From: Microbacterium paraoxydans
Lineage (GTDB): Bacteria > Actinomycetota > Actinomycetes > Actinomycetales > Microbacteriaceae
DNA: 64,000 bases
Direction: 5' to 3'
NCBI RefSeq assembly: GCF_900105335.1
Contig: NZ_LT629770.1
Location: 1,550,001 to 1,614,000, forward strand
Under the pieces are notes generated by a model that saw nothing but the letters and a program-made list of their open reading frames with translations, did no database searches and was not told the DNA's origin. Positions 35,828 to 45,606 of this stretch are shown piece by piece (positions within the stretch are counted from its first letter, which is position 1; each line of letters starts with the position of its first letter). The position numbers and the translations under genes were made by a program.

Positions 35828-36364
35828 GTGGTCCGACCCCGCCCGCTTCCCGTCGACCCGCTCGCCGAGGCGAAGCGGCAGTGGATCGCGCACGGCTGGA
35901 CCGAGGCCGCGGACGGCATGACGGTGGTCACCTCGGTGATGCGCGCCCAGCAGCTCCTCCTCGCCCGTGTCGACGCGGCCCTCAAGCCCTTCGCGCTGAG
36001 CTTCGCCCGCTACGAGGTCCTGCGGCTGCTCGCCTTCAGCCGGGCCGGACGCCTGCCGTTGTCGAGCGTGGTCGCGCGGCTGCAGGTCCACGCCACCACC
36101 ATCACCAGCACGGCCGAGCGCCTCGTGCGCGACGGCCTCGTCGTCCGCGAACCGCACCCGCACGACGGACGCGCGGCGATGCTCGCCCTCACCGACGACG
36201 GCCGCGATCTCGTCGAGCGCGCCACGACCGCGCTCAACGCCGACGTCTTCGCCGACCCCGGCATGAGCGAGGCCGACGCCGCCGAGCTCGTCGCCATCGT
36301 CGCCCGCCTGCGTCGCGACGCCGGCGACTTCATCGATCCGCGCCCCCTCCCCGAACCGCTCTGA
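35828..36364 (+). CDS. MarR-family regulator
   Basis: A 178-residue winged-helix protein with recognition region V-H-A-T-T-I-T-S-T-A-E-R-L-V-R-D-G and wing R-E-P-H-P-H-D-G-R-A-A. It starts at GTG 35828, 6 nt after TACCGT (35816-35821), a leaderless layout. Its stop overlaps the SRPBCC gene by 1 nt (TGATG). It is divergent from etfB and could control either side; its ligand is unknown. Confidence 0.88.
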   Translation: MVRPRPLPVDPLAEAKRQWIAHGWTEAADGMTVVTSVMRAQQLLLARVDAALKPFALSFARYEVLRLLAFSRAGRLPLSSVVARLQVHATTITSTAERLVRDGLVVREPHPHDGRAAMLALTDDGRDLVERATTALNADVFADPGMSEADAAELVAIVARLRRDAGDFIDPRPLPEPL

Positions 36365-36834
36365 TGCCCCGGTTCGTGCTCGAGACCGTGATCGCGGCAT
36401 CGCGCGCTGTCGTCTTCGCCGCGGCACTGGACCCGGAACTGCATCTGCAGTCGATGGCGCGCTACGACGAGACGATGATCGAGGAGCCCGCGGGCGGCGC
36501 GTTCACCGAGGGGTCCACGGTCACCTGGCGCGCGCGGCACTTCGGCATCCCTTTCCGCCTGCGCTCCGTGGTGTTCGACATCGACGCGCCGCATCGGTTC
36601 ACGGACCGACAGATCGCCGGGCCGTTCCGCGAGCTCCGGCACGAGCATGTGTTCGAGGAGCACCCGCGCGGCACCCTCATGCGCGACACGATCGTGTTCC
36701 GGTCGCCCTTCGGGCCCCTCGGCCGCGTCGTCGACGCCCTCGTGCTCGGCCGGTACATGGAGCGGCTCATCGCCGAACGCAACTCCGCTCTGGTCGCCGC
36801 GATCGAGGACAGCGGGCGTACTCTTCCTGCATGA
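36364..36834 (+). CDS. SRPBCC-family protein
   Basis: A 156-residue START/Bet v1-like protein. F-V-L-E-T-V-I-A-A-S-R-A-V-V-F-A-A-A-L-D begins the domain, with H-R-F-T-D-R-Q-I-A-G-P-F and H-E-H-V-F-E-E in the middle. Such proteins bind hydrophobic ligands; no enzyme activity can be assigned. It is coupled to the MarR gene upstream and overlaps the YdeI-like gene by 4 nt. Confidence 0.8.
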   Translation: MPRFVLETVIAASRAVVFAAALDPELHLQSMARYDETMIEEPAGGAFTEGSTVTWRARHFGIPFRLRSVVFDIDAPHRFTDRQIAGPFRELRHEHVFEEHPRGTLMRDTIVFRSPFGPLGRVVDALVLGRYMERLIAERNSALVAAIEDSGRTLPA

Positions 36835-37274
36835 GCGAACTGCGCGTGCACACCGTCCTCGCCGGTCGCGGCCCCGCCGCGGCGATCCTCCTCACCGACG
36901 AGCAGGTGGCGTCTTTCGGCGCCGGCAAGGCCTTCCCGGTCGCGGTCACGATCGGCGGGCGCACCGCTCGCCTGCGCCTGGCCCGCATGGGGGGCGAGAA
37001 CATGATCGGTCTCAGCAAGGCCACCCGCGCAGACCTCGGGGTCGAGATCGACCAGGAGGTCGACGCCGTGATCCGGCTCGACACCGCCGAACGCACGGTC
37101 GAGGTGCCGCCGGCGCTGGCCGGCGCCCTCGACGCCGATCCGGCCGTGCGCGCGGCGTTCGACGCCCTCTCCCCGTCGGCGCGCAAGGAGCACGCCAGGG
37201 CGGTCGCCGAGGCCAAGCAGGAGGCGACGCGCGAGCGCCGGATCGCGAAGATCGTGGAGTCCCTGCGCGGCTGA
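36831..37274 (+). CDS. YdeI/DUF1905-type protein
   Basis: A 147-residue protein. The N-terminal half fits DUF1905 (G-G-R-T-A-R-L-R-L-A-R-M-G-G-E-N). The C-terminal segment F-D-A-L-S-P-S-A-R-K-E-H-A-R-A-V-A-E-A-K fits the YdeI/OmpD-associated helix pair. No enzymatic role is established. It is the third gene of the MarR operon, coupled by an ATGA overlap. A family A palindrome follows 3 nt after the stop. Confidence 0.8.
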   Translation: MSELRVHTVLAGRGPAAAILLTDEQVASFGAGKAFPVAVTIGGRTARLRLARMGGENMIGLSKATRADLGVEIDQEVDAVIRLDTAERTVEVPPALAGALDADPAVRAAFDALSPSARKEHARAVAEAKQEATRERRIAKIVESLRG

Positions 37275-37276
37275 TC

Positions 37277-37361
37277 GTTCACAACTCAGGAGAACTGCGG
37301 CCCACAACCACGCGCAACCGCCGAACGGCGATTCCGCGACCGGTTCTCCTGAGTTGTGAAC
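37277..37361. repeat. family A palindrome, 19-bp perfect arms
   Basis: GTTCACAACTCAGGAGAAC (37277-37295) and its exact reverse complement (37343-37361) flank a 47-nt spacer. It lies between convergent genes (YdeI-like + and enoyl-CoA hydratase -) and probably ends transcription from both. Related copies lie at 47749-47834 and inside the methyltransferase. Confidence 0.8.
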
Positions 37362-37366
37362 CGCGG

Positions 37367-38143
37367 TCAGCGGTTCTGGAAGTCCGGCGTGCGCTTCTCG
37401 CGGAAGGCCGCCATCCCCTCCTTCTGGTCGTGCGTGTCGAACAGCGCCGCGAACGCCTGCTTTTCGTGGGCGAGGCCGGCGGACAGCGTCGTCTCCATCG
37501 CCGCATCGAGCGCGGCCTTGGCAGCGTAGACCGACGGCAGCGACTTCGAAGCGATCGTCTCCGCCAACGTCGTCGCCTCGGCCAGGAGGTCCGCCGCGGG
37601 GACGACGCGGGACACGAGTCCGGAGCGCTCCGCCTCCTCGGCGCCCATGAAGCGGCCGGACAGCACGAGCTCCGCCGCCTTGTAGTACCCCACCGCGCGG
37701 ATGAGCCGCTGGGTGCCGCCCATGCCGGGGATCACGCCGAGGTTGATCTCGGGCTGTCCGAACTTCGCGGTGTCCGCGGCGAGGATGATGTCGCACATCA
37801 TCGCCAGCTCGCAGCCGCCGCCGAGCGCGAATCCGGAGACCGCCGCGATGACCGGCGTGCGCACGGCCGCGAAGTCGTGCCAGACGCCGAAGTGGTCGGT
37901 CTCGAGCATCTCCGCCGCGGACATCCCCTCCATCTCCTTGATGTCGGCGCCGGCCGCGAAGGCCTTCTCGGAGCCGGTCACGACGATGGCCCCGACGCCG
38001 TCATCCGCATCGAAGGCCTGCGCGGCCGCGGTGACCTCCTCGGCGAGCCGGCTGTTCAGCGCGTTGAGCGCCTCCGGACGGTGGAGGGTGATCCAGCCCA
38101 CCCGTCCGCGCTGCTCCACCAGGATCGTCTCGTACTCGGTCAT
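37367..38143 (-). CDS. enoyl-CoA hydratase
   Basis: A 258-residue crotonase. The oxyanion-hole segments A-A-G-A-D-I-K-E-M and [12 protein letters not shown] are present, and the two acidic catalytic residues fit G-G-G-C-E and F-G-Q-P-E-I-N-L-G. It would hydrate methacrylyl-CoA in valine breakdown or act on general enoyl-CoA. It is the last gene of the mmsA-acyl-CoA dehydrogenase-mmsB cluster, separated by 102 nt that hold a family B palindrome. No 3-hydroxyisobutyryl-CoA hydrolase is next to it. Confidence 0.92.
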   Translation of the reverse strand: MTEYETILVEQRGRVGWITLHRPEALNALNSRLAEEVTAAAQAFDADDGVGAIVVTGSEKAFAAGADIKEMEGMSAAEMLETDHFGVWHDFAAVRTPVIAAVSGFALGGGCELAMMCDIILAADTAKFGQPEINLGVIPGMGGTQRLIRAVGYYKAAELVLSGRFMGAEEAERSGLVSRVVPAADLLAEATTLAETIASKSLPSVYAAKAALDAAMETTLSAGLAHEKQAFAALFDTHDQKEGMAAFREKRTPDFQNR

Positions 38144-38177
38144 CGCTCCCGCCTTCCTGTCGTCATCCACCCTCTCC

Positions 38178-38236
38178 TTCGAATCGCCCGATTTGCTGCA
38201 TTTCGGCCGGATTCGCGACCATTCAGGCGATTCGAA
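38178..38236. repeat. family B palindrome (11-bp arms TTCGAATCGCC / GGCGATTCGAA)
   Basis: Perfect arms at 38178-38188 and 38226-38236 with a 37-nt spacer lie between mmsB and the hydratase. Related copies lie at 42091-42149, 43184-43246 and 45540-45594. Confidence 0.78.
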
Positions 38237-38245
38237 AGCCGGAGG

Positions 38246-39124
38246 TCAGCCACGGATGTCCGTGATGATGCCGGAGAAGTCGCGGGCCGCGCCCTCGCCG
38301 GCGGCGTAGGCGGCATACAGCTCCTGCGCCAGACGACCCATCCGGGCGTCCGTCGAGGTCTGCTCGATGGCCTGCAGCGCGAGACCGAGGTCCTTCGCCA
38401 TGAGGGCTCCAGCGAACCCCGGCTGGTAGTCCCGGTTCGCGGGGCTGGTGGGCACCGGACCGGGCACGGGGCAGTTCGTGGTGAGCGCCCAGCACTGCCC
38501 CGACGCCTGGGACACCACGTCGAACAGGGCCTGATGCTCGAGTCCCAACCGCTCGCCCAGCACGAAGGCCTCGGCGACGGCGATCTGCGACACCGCGAGC
38601 ACCATGTTGTTGCAGACCTTCGCCGCTTGACCGAGTCCCGGTCCGCCGCAGTGCACGATGCGCTTCCCCATGATCTCCAGCAGCGGAAGAGCCGCCGCGA
38701 AGTCGTCGTCGGAACCCCCGACCATGAACGCGAGGGTCCCCGCCTCCGCCCCGACCACGCCGCCGGAGACCGGAGCATCGATGTGCCGGTGGCCCGCGGC
38801 GAGCGCGAGCGCATGGGCGGCCCGCGCCTCGTCCACGGCGATGGTCGACGACTCGATGAACAGCGTCCCGGGGCGCGCGGCCGCCAGCAGCTCCGTGCGG
38901 TAGGCCTCGATGACGTGCTTCCCCGCCGGGAACATCGTCACCACGACCTCCGCGTCCGCCACCGCCTCCGCGCCGCTCGCCGCCACGGGGATCCCGCCCG
39001 CCCGCGCCGCCTCGACGGCCGCGGGCACGAGGTCGAAGCCGTGCACCTCGTGTCCGGCGGCGACGAGGTTCTTCGCCATCGGCAGCCCCATGTGCCCGAG
39101 CCCGAGGAAGGCCACGCGGGTCAT
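38246..39124 (-). CDS. mmsB: 3-hydroxyisobutyrate dehydrogenase
   Basis: A 292-residue beta-hydroxyacid dehydrogenase that oxidises 3-hydroxyisobutyrate to methylmalonate semialdehyde with NAD. The Rossmann motif F-L-G-L-G-H-M-G-L-P-M-A lies at residues 6-17, substrate motif D-A-P-V-S-G-G near 115, and the catalytic Lys in G-Q-A-A-K-V-C-N-N. Its start overlaps the acyl-CoA dehydrogenase stop by 4 nt. Confidence 0.94.
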   Translation of the reverse strand: MTRVAFLGLGHMGLPMAKNLVAAGHEVHGFDLVPAAVEAARAGGIPVAASGAEAVADAEVVVTMFPAGKHVIEAYRTELLAAARPGTLFIESSTIAVDEARAAHALALAAGHRHIDAPVSGGVVGAEAGTLAFMVGGSDDDFAAALPLLEIMGKRIVHCGGPGLGQAAKVCNNMVLAVSQIAVAEAFVLGERLGLEHQALFDVVSQASGQCWALTTNCPVPGPVPTSPANRDYQPGFAGALMAKDLGLALQAIEQTSTDARMGRLAQELYAAYAAGEGAARDFSGIITDIRG

Positions 39125-40302
39125 GATGCGCTCCGCATCGACGTCGACCCCGCGGGTCGCAGCATCTCCCGGCCGACGATCAGGCGCATGATCTCGTTCG
39201 TCCCCTCGAGGATCAGGTGCACGCGGAGGTCGCGGACGATCTTCTCGATGCCGTAGTCCTGCAGGTAGCCGTAGCCGCCGTGCAGCTGGAGGGCGCGGTT
39301 GGCCACCTCGAAGCCGGCGTCGGTCGCGAAGCGCTTGGCCATCGCGCAGCGCATCGTCGCGTCCGGCGCCTTCTCGTCCACCGCCTCCGCGCCGTCGCGC
39401 ACCATCAGCCTCGCGGCCTGCAGGTCGGTGCGCATGTCGGCGATCGCGAAGAGGATCGACTGCTTCTCCGCCAGCGGCTCCCCGAACGCGACGCGCTCGT
39501 GCACGTACTGCACGGCCTTGTCGAGCGCGGCCTGCGCTCCACCGAGAGAGCACGCCGCGATGTTGAGGCGTCCGCCGTTGAGCGCCGACATCGCGATCGC
39601 GAAGCCGCGCCCCTCGTCCCCGAGCATCGCGGACGCCGGCACCCGCACGCCGTCCATGATCACGGGGCGGGTGGGCTGCGCGTGCCACCCCATCTTCTTC
39701 TCCGGAGCACCGAAGCTCAGGTTCTCCGCGTCGCCGGGGACGAGGAAGGCGCTGATCCCGCGGGCTCCCGGCTCGCCGGTCCGCGCCATGACGACGTACA
39801 CCGCGGCCTCACCGGCTCCGGAGATGAACTGCTTCACCCCGGTCAGCACGTACTCGTCGCCCTCGCGGACGGCGCTGGTCGCGATGTTCGCCGCGTCGGA
39901 TCCGGCTCCCGGCTCCGTGAGGCAGTAGCCGCCGAACTCCTGCATGGCGGTCAGCGACGGCAGCCAGCGCGACCGCTGCTCGTCGTCGCCGTAGGTGTCG
40001 ATCATCCACACCACCATGTTGTGGATGGAGATGTAGGCGGCCACGGCGGGGTCGGCCTTGGCGAGCTCCTCGAAGATGGCGACGGTGTCGACGCGGGTGA
40101 GGCCGGTGCCGCCGAACTCCTCGCTCACGTAGATCCCGCCGAGGCCGAGCTCGCCGCCGCGCTGCAGCGACTCCCGCGGGAACAGGTGCTTCTCGTCGCG
40201 TTCCGCGGAGAACGGGGCGAGCTCCGCGTCGGCGAACTCCCGCACGGCATCGAGGATCGCCTCGCGCTCCTCGTCGGTGGTGGTGACGGTGGTCATGGTC
40301 AT
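39121..40302 (-). CDS. acyl-CoA dehydrogenase, probable isobutyryl-CoA dehydrogenase
   Basis: A 393-residue acyl-CoA dehydrogenase. The C-L-T-E-P-G-A-G-S-D FAD signature and the catalytic Glu in L-E-G-T-N-E-I-M are both present. Placement between mmsA and mmsB in the same operon points to the valine-pathway substrate isobutyryl-CoA. Electrons would go to EtfAB (encoded at 33903-35652). The start is 9 nt after the mmsA stop; an in-frame ATG two codons later is equally possible. Confidence 0.92.
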   Translation of the reverse strand: MTMTTVTTTDEEREAILDAVREFADAELAPFSAERDEKHLFPRESLQRGGELGLGGIYVSEEFGGTGLTRVDTVAIFEELAKADPAVAAYISIHNMVVWMIDTYGDDEQRSRWLPSLTAMQEFGGYCLTEPGAGSDAANIATSAVREGDEYVLTGVKQFISGAGEAAVYVVMARTGEPGARGISAFLVPGDAENLSFGAPEKKMGWHAQPTRPVIMDGVRVPASAMLGDEGRGFAIAMSALNGGRLNIAACSLGGAQAALDKAVQYVHERVAFGEPLAEKQSILFAIADMRTDLQAARLMVRDGAEAVDEKAPDATMRCAMAKRFATDAGFEVANRALQLHGGYGYLQDYGIEKIVRDLRVHLILEGTNEIMRLIVGREMLRPAGSTSMRSAS

Positions 40303-40311
40303 CGCGTGTCC

Positions 40312-41811
<1,500 letters not shown>

Positions 41812-41870
41812 TGTGCGACATCCCTCCGTGCCCTCTTTGGCACATCGGCGAGTTTACTCCGACGACCGTG

Positions 41871-41896
41871 AAAATACGAGGACGTCCTTGCATTTT
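41871..41896. promoter_or_regulatory. operator-like palindrome upstream of mmsA
   Basis: A 26-bp imperfect palindrome centred on GACGTC: AAAATACGAGGAC then GTCCTTGCATTTT, matching its own reverse complement at 22 of 26 positions. It lies 60 bp upstream of mmsA and directly upstream of a TAAACT -10 (41856-41851, minus strand), near the -35. The cognate regulator is not in the window. Confidence 0.55.
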
Positions 41897-41977
41897 GCGG
41901 CGCCCCGCGTGCGGATGCCGCCGTCGCCCGTTCTCCGGCCGTTCACCCGCCGGACATCCGGGCCGATTACAACTGCA

Positions 41978-42083
41978 GATGCACGGCACAGACTCAGACC
42001 GGATCGGGTAGTCGCGTCTCCCGTGCACACGGTGAGCACTCTCGCTCCCGAGACCCCCGCCGAATCGGGTCGGCGGGGGTCTT
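41978..42083 (+). ncRNA. candidate structured RNA ending at an intrinsic terminator
   Basis: The ~390-bp gap between mmsA and the nuclease-like gene contains nested complementary segments. TGCACGG (41980-41986) pairs CCGTGCA (42021-42027), GACT (41991-41994) pairs AGTC (42010-42013), and CCG pairs CGG around a 3-nt loop. A strong terminator follows at 42051. No tRNA-type T-loop is seen and the promoter is weak (TTCACC 41942-41947, TACAAC-like 41968). It could be a small RNA or just a leader. Confidence 0.3.
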
Positions 42084-42090
42084 CTCCTTC
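42051..42090 (+). terminator. intrinsic terminator, 13-bp stem plus T-rich tail
   Basis: AGACCCCCGCCGA (42051-42063) and TCGGCGGGGGTCT (42070-42082) form a perfect 13-bp stem with a 6-nt loop, followed by TCTCCTTCTT. It is the best Rho-independent terminator in the window, yet no protein gene ends just upstream on this strand. Confidence 0.8.
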
Positions 42091-42149
42091 TTCGAATCGC
42101 TTGCTTTGCTCCATTTCGGCCGGGGATAGAGCACAGTGCGCGATTCGAA
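42091..42149. repeat. family B palindrome (10-bp arms)
   Basis: TTCGAATCGC (42091-42100) and GCGATTCGAA (42140-42149) are perfect arms around a 39-nt spacer, 54 nt upstream of the nuclease-like gene. A second copy follows that gene. Confidence 0.75.
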
Positions 42150-42203
42150 GCGGGGCTGTGGAGACCGATCCCGTCGCGGCCGCCGGGGTGGGAGCGTGGG
42201 GGC

Positions 42204-43178
42204 ATGGGACGACGACAGCAGCTTCCGGCCCGCTTCGGGGTGGACTTCGCGGTACGGACGGCGCGACTGCACGGCGTGAGCCGCGGTCGGCTGCGCGGAT
42301 CCGACCTCGAGGCTCCGTTCCACGGCGTCCGCGTGCACCCGCGAGCGGACCCCTCGATCGACATCGCCGACCCGTACGAACGTCAGCGACGAGCGCGGGT
42401 GGCACGAGCCCAGTCCTACGCGCCGATCTTGCACACCGGACACTTCTTCAGTCACGAGACCGCCGCATCGATCTGGGGAGGTCCGCTACCGCTCGCCTTC
42501 GACGACCGCGGGAGCGTCGCGACGGCGGACGACCTCGCCCTCCATGTCAGCGCGTCCGGCGGGATCCCGTTCCCCCGCGCCCGCGGCGTGACCGGACACC
42601 GCACGCTGTCCAGCCTCACCTCGATCCGTTATCGGGACGGCCTCCGGGTGACCTCCCCCGCCGCGACCTGGGTCTCCCTCGGCACGCTGCCGCTCGTGGA
42701 CCTGGTGGCGCTCGGCGACTACTTCTGCCGACACTGGAGGCCGGGGGTCGGACGGCCGGATGTCACGAGGCAGCCCTGGGCGACGATCGATGAGCTGCGG
42801 GAGATGCTGGCGGCTGGGCGGAGACGCGGGGCGGCACGGTTGCGGGAGGCGGTCGAGCTCGTGCGGGAGGACTCCTGGTCGCCGCGGGAGAGCCGGATGC
42901 GGTGCCTCCTCGTGGCAGCCGGAATCCCGGAACCGCAGCTCAACGTGGACGTGTTCGACGACCGGGGTCGCTTCCTCGCCTGCGTCGACATGGTCTGGGA
43001 GGCCGAACGCGTCGCGGCGGAGTATCACGGCATGATGCACGGCGCGCAGTGGGCACGGGATGTCGAGCGGGTCGCGGCGCTCCGGGCTGCCGGGTGGACG
43101 GTGATCGAGGTCACCGCACCTCTCCTCCACAGACCCGAGGAGCTGATCCGCCGTGTGGCGTCGGCGCTGGGGCGATGA
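42204..43178 (+). CDS. endonuclease-domain protein (AbiEi/DUF559-like actinobacterial family)
   Basis: A 324-residue protein of a family common in actinobacteria. The N-terminal part looks like a winged helix (H-G-V-S-R-G-R-L-R-G-S-D). A middle segment has H-F-F-S-H-E-T-A-A-S-I-W-G. The C-terminal ~100 residues resemble a Vsr/DUF559 PD-(D/E)xK fold (S-R-M-R-C-L-L then V-D-M-V-W-E and E-Y-H-G). Such proteins are annotated as type IV antitoxin-like or endonuclease, without proof. It is a single gene with family B palindromes on both sides, which hints at lateral spread. Confidence 0.7.
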   Translation: MGRRQQLPARFGVDFAVRTARLHGVSRGRLRGSDLEAPFHGVRVHPRADPSIDIADPYERQRRARVARAQSYAPILHTGHFFSHETAASIWGGPLPLAFDDRGSVATADDLALHVSASGGIPFPRARGVTGHRTLSSLTSIRYRDGLRVTSPAATWVSLGTLPLVDLVALGDYFCRHWRPGVGRPDVTRQPWATIDELREMLAAGRRRGAARLREAVELVREDSWSPRESRMRCLLVAAGIPEPQLNVDVFDDRGRFLACVDMVWEAERVAAEYHGMMHGAQWARDVERVAALRAAGWTVIEVTAPLLHRPEELIRRVASALGR

Positions 43179-43183
43179 CCCCG

Positions 43184-43246
43184 CGTTCGAGTTGCGCGAA
43201 TGGCGGCATCCGGCCCGGATTCACAGCCAATCGCGCGACTCGAACG
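43184..43246. repeat. family B palindrome (16-bp arms, one mismatch)
   Basis: Arms at 43184-43199 and 43231-43246 pair at 15 of 16 positions, starting 6 nt after the nuclease-like gene stop. The inner flanks also pair partly (AATGGC / GCCAA), as in the copy at 45540. Confidence 0.75.
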
Positions 43247-43331
43247 GGAACTAGAATCGACCAGGCGCCGCGACCCTGGCGCCGCCACCCCGCGTCCGCA
43301 CCCCGACGCCGCTCACCCCGAGGACCGCACC

Positions 43332-43934
43332 ATGTCCGCATCCGCCCCTGTGTCCGAACCCGTCACCGTCTCCATCCGCCGCGAGGTCGACCCGGAGCGC
43401 ATCGCCGAGGCCACCGCGTGGGTGCAGACCGGGGTGAACCTCGCGACGAAGTACCCGGGATTCCTCGGCTCCGGCTGGGTCCGTGCCGGCGAGGACTCCC
43501 AGGTCTGGCACATGCTCTACCGCTTCGCGAGCGAGGACGCGCTCACCGCGTGGGAGCAGTCCGGAGAGCGCGCGTGGTGGCTGTCGATGGGCCAGGGCTT
43601 CGTCCGCAGCGAGCGGTCCAAGCGCCGCTCCGGCATCGAGGGCTGGTTCGACGAGCCTTCCACGGGCTCCATCCCCGTCGTCGACCCGGACGGCACGACC
43701 AGCACCGTGACCGTCGCCCCCGCGCCGCCGCGGTGGAAGCAGGCCGTCTCGATCTGGCTCGGCTTCTTCCCCGTGAACCTCGCGTTCACCTACGCCATGA
43801 GCCCGGTGCCGGGATGGGACGCCGTGCCGATGTGGCTCCGGGTGCTCATCACCACCCTCGTGCTCACGCCGATCATGACGTACTGGGTGCTGCCGTTCGT
43901 CACACGCTCCCTGCGGAACTGGCTCGCCCGCTAG
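43332..43934 (+). CDS. antibiotic-biosynthesis-monooxygenase-domain protein with two membrane segments
   Basis: A 200-residue protein. The N-terminal ~100 residues form an ABM ferredoxin-like domain (V-T-V-S-I-R-R-E-V-D-P-E, then Y-P-G-F-L-G-S-G-W-V). Two hydrophobic segments follow (about 139-158 and 168-188), as in a group of ABM-TM proteins of unknown role. ATG 43332 was chosen because the domain begins just after it. It converges on the MFS gene with a 13-nt gap. Confidence 0.8.
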   Translation: MSASAPVSEPVTVSIRREVDPERIAEATAWVQTGVNLATKYPGFLGSGWVRAGEDSQVWHMLYRFASEDALTAWEQSGERAWWLSMGQGFVRSERSKRRSGIEGWFDEPSTGSIPVVDPDGTTSTVTVAPAPPRWKQAVSIWLGFFPVNLAFTYAMSPVPGWDAVPMWLRVLITTLVLTPIMTYWVLPFVTRSLRNWLAR

Positions 43935-43947
43935 CGGAACCGCCTTC

Positions 43948-45435
43948 TCAGGAGCCGGACTCCGCGCCCGGGGTGACGCCCTTCTTCGCCGGTTCCACGA
44001 GCGAGAGCGGATCGGCGATGTCCTCCAGCGACTTCCCGGCGGCGCTGACTCCGAAGACACCGCACACGACACCGCCGAACATCATGATCGCCGCACCGAG
44101 CACGTAGCCCCAGAAAAGCGGACCGCGGTCGCCGGACTCCGCGCTCGCACCGATCAGTGCACCGTAGAGCACCGGGGCGATGGCGCCGACGAGCTGCCCG
44201 ATCGAGAAGACGTACGAGATCACCTGGCTGCGCAGCTCGAGTGGGAAGATCTCGCTCACCGTCAGATACGCGGCGGAGGCCCCGGCTGAGGCGAAGAAGA
44301 ACGACGCACACCAGAACGCCGTGTGCGTGCCCGCGTTCAGCACGCCCGCGTTGAAGAGGAAGGCGCTGACGAGCAGGATCAGTCCCGCGAGCACATAGGT
44401 GCCGAACAGCATCCGCCGACGACCCCACGTGTCGAAGAAGTGGCCGAGGATGAGGGCGCCGGCGAGGTTGCCCACCGCGAAGACGATGAAGTACTGCGAC
44501 GCGGATGCCGGCGGAGTGTCGTAGAAGTTCTCCAGCACGAGCGCGTACGTGAAGAAGATCGCGTTGTAGAGGAAGGACTGCGTGACCATCATCGTGATGC
44601 CGACGAGCGTGCGCCGCGGGTACTTCTTGAACAGCACCTTCGCGATCACGAGGAACGGGACGCTGCCGTACTCCTTGACCGTGATGGCCTTGCTCTCGTC
44701 GACGGGCTCGATCGTCTTGCCCTCCTTGCGGATGCGCTCCTCGATCTCGTCGACGTTGCGCTCCGCCTCCTCCTCGCGACCGTGGGTCATCTGCCAGCGC
44801 GGGCTCTCCGGGATGTGCCGCCGCAGCCAGATGATGAGGAGGCCGAGGATCGGGCCGACGAAGAAGCTCAGCCGCCAGCCGATGTCAGCGGGCAGGAGGT
44901 CGGTGTTGAGGAAGAACATGTTGGCGACGGCGCCGAGCGCCGCACCACCCCAGTAGGTGCCGTTGATGGCGATGTCGACACGGCCGCGGTACTTCGCGGG
45001 GATGATCTCGTCGATGGCCGAGTTGATGGCCGCGTACTCGCCGCCGATGCCCGCCCCGGCGACGAAGCGCCAGATGTAGAAGAACCACGGGGCGAAAGCG
45101 AGACCGGCGACGGCCGACCCGACGAGGTACACCCCGAGGGAGAGCAGGAAGAGGTTCTTGCGGCCGAGACGGTCGGCGAGACGGCCGAACACGAGGGCGC
45201 CGAAAACCTGTCCGAGCAGGTAGCAGGTGCCGGCGAGGCCAACCTCGGCCGGGCCCATCCCCAGCGTCTGCGCGTAGCCGTTCGCCGCGACGATCTGCAC
45301 CTCGAGGCCGTCGAGGATCCAGGAGAACCCGAGTCCGACGACGATCATCCAGTGGAAGCGCGACCAGGGGAGCCGGTCCATGCGCGCGGGGACGAGCGAC
45401 CGGACCTCCTTGACGGTGACGTCGGACGCGGACAT
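43948..45435 (-). CDS. MFS transporter, sugar/carboxylate:H+ symporter type
   Basis: A 495-residue protein with about 12 membrane segments. F-G-R-L-A-D-R-L-G-R-K-N after segment 2, R-F-V-A-G-A-G-I-G-G-E-Y-A-A in segment 4, and P-E-S-P-R-W after segment 6 are signatures of the sugar porter/metabolite:H+ symporter families. ATG 45435 has an AAGGAGG Shine-Dalgarno. It lies on the same strand as the prp genes, 171 nt after prpC, so propionate or a related acid is a possible substrate, but this is inference. Confidence 0.82.
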   Translation of the reverse strand: MSASDVTVKEVRSLVPARMDRLPWSRFHWMIVVGLGFSWILDGLEVQIVAANGYAQTLGMGPAEVGLAGTCYLLGQVFGALVFGRLADRLGRKNLFLLSLGVYLVGSAVAGLAFAPWFFYIWRFVAGAGIGGEYAAINSAIDEIIPAKYRGRVDIAINGTYWGGAALGAVANMFFLNTDLLPADIGWRLSFFVGPILGLLIIWLRRHIPESPRWQMTHGREEEAERNVDEIEERIRKEGKTIEPVDESKAITVKEYGSVPFLVIAKVLFKKYPRRTLVGITMMVTQSFLYNAIFFTYALVLENFYDTPPASASQYFIVFAVGNLAGALILGHFFDTWGRRRMLFGTYVLAGLILLVSAFLFNAGVLNAGTHTAFWCASFFFASAGASAAYLTVSEIFPLELRSQVISYVFSIGQLVGAIAPVLYGALIGASAESGDRGPLFWGYVLGAAIMMFGGVVCGVFGVSAAGKSLEDIADPLSLVEPAKKGVTPGAESGS

Positions 45436-45539
45436 GGGGCCTCCTTCTCGCGGGACACGCTGTCGTCCCGGATCCGGTTTACTCCTCCCGGAAATCCGCC
45501 GCATCCGCTTGACCCCGGGCCGTCGGCACGCTACTGCTC

Positions 45540-45594
45540 CGAATCGCGCGAATGGCTCCATCCCGCGGTGAGATGGAGCCATTCAGGCGATTCG
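45540..45594. repeat. family B palindrome with a long stem
   Basis: CGAATCGC...AATGGCTCCATC (45540-45562) pairs GATGGAGCCATT...GCGATTCG (45572-45594). Stems of 8 and 12 bp are separated by a 3x3 mismatch with a 9-nt loop. It is the most stable family B member, 12 nt after the prpC stop. Confidence 0.8.
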
Positions 45595-45606
45595 AACGGA
45601 ACGGAG

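Noticed and set aside
41978..42083. tRNA before the terminator
   Set aside because: No GTTCGAATC-type T-loop, no acceptor stem ending in CCA and no anticodon arm could be fitted.
42204..43178. Complete toxin-antitoxin pair
   Set aside because: Only one gene is present. An AbiEii-like toxin partner is not encoded next to it.
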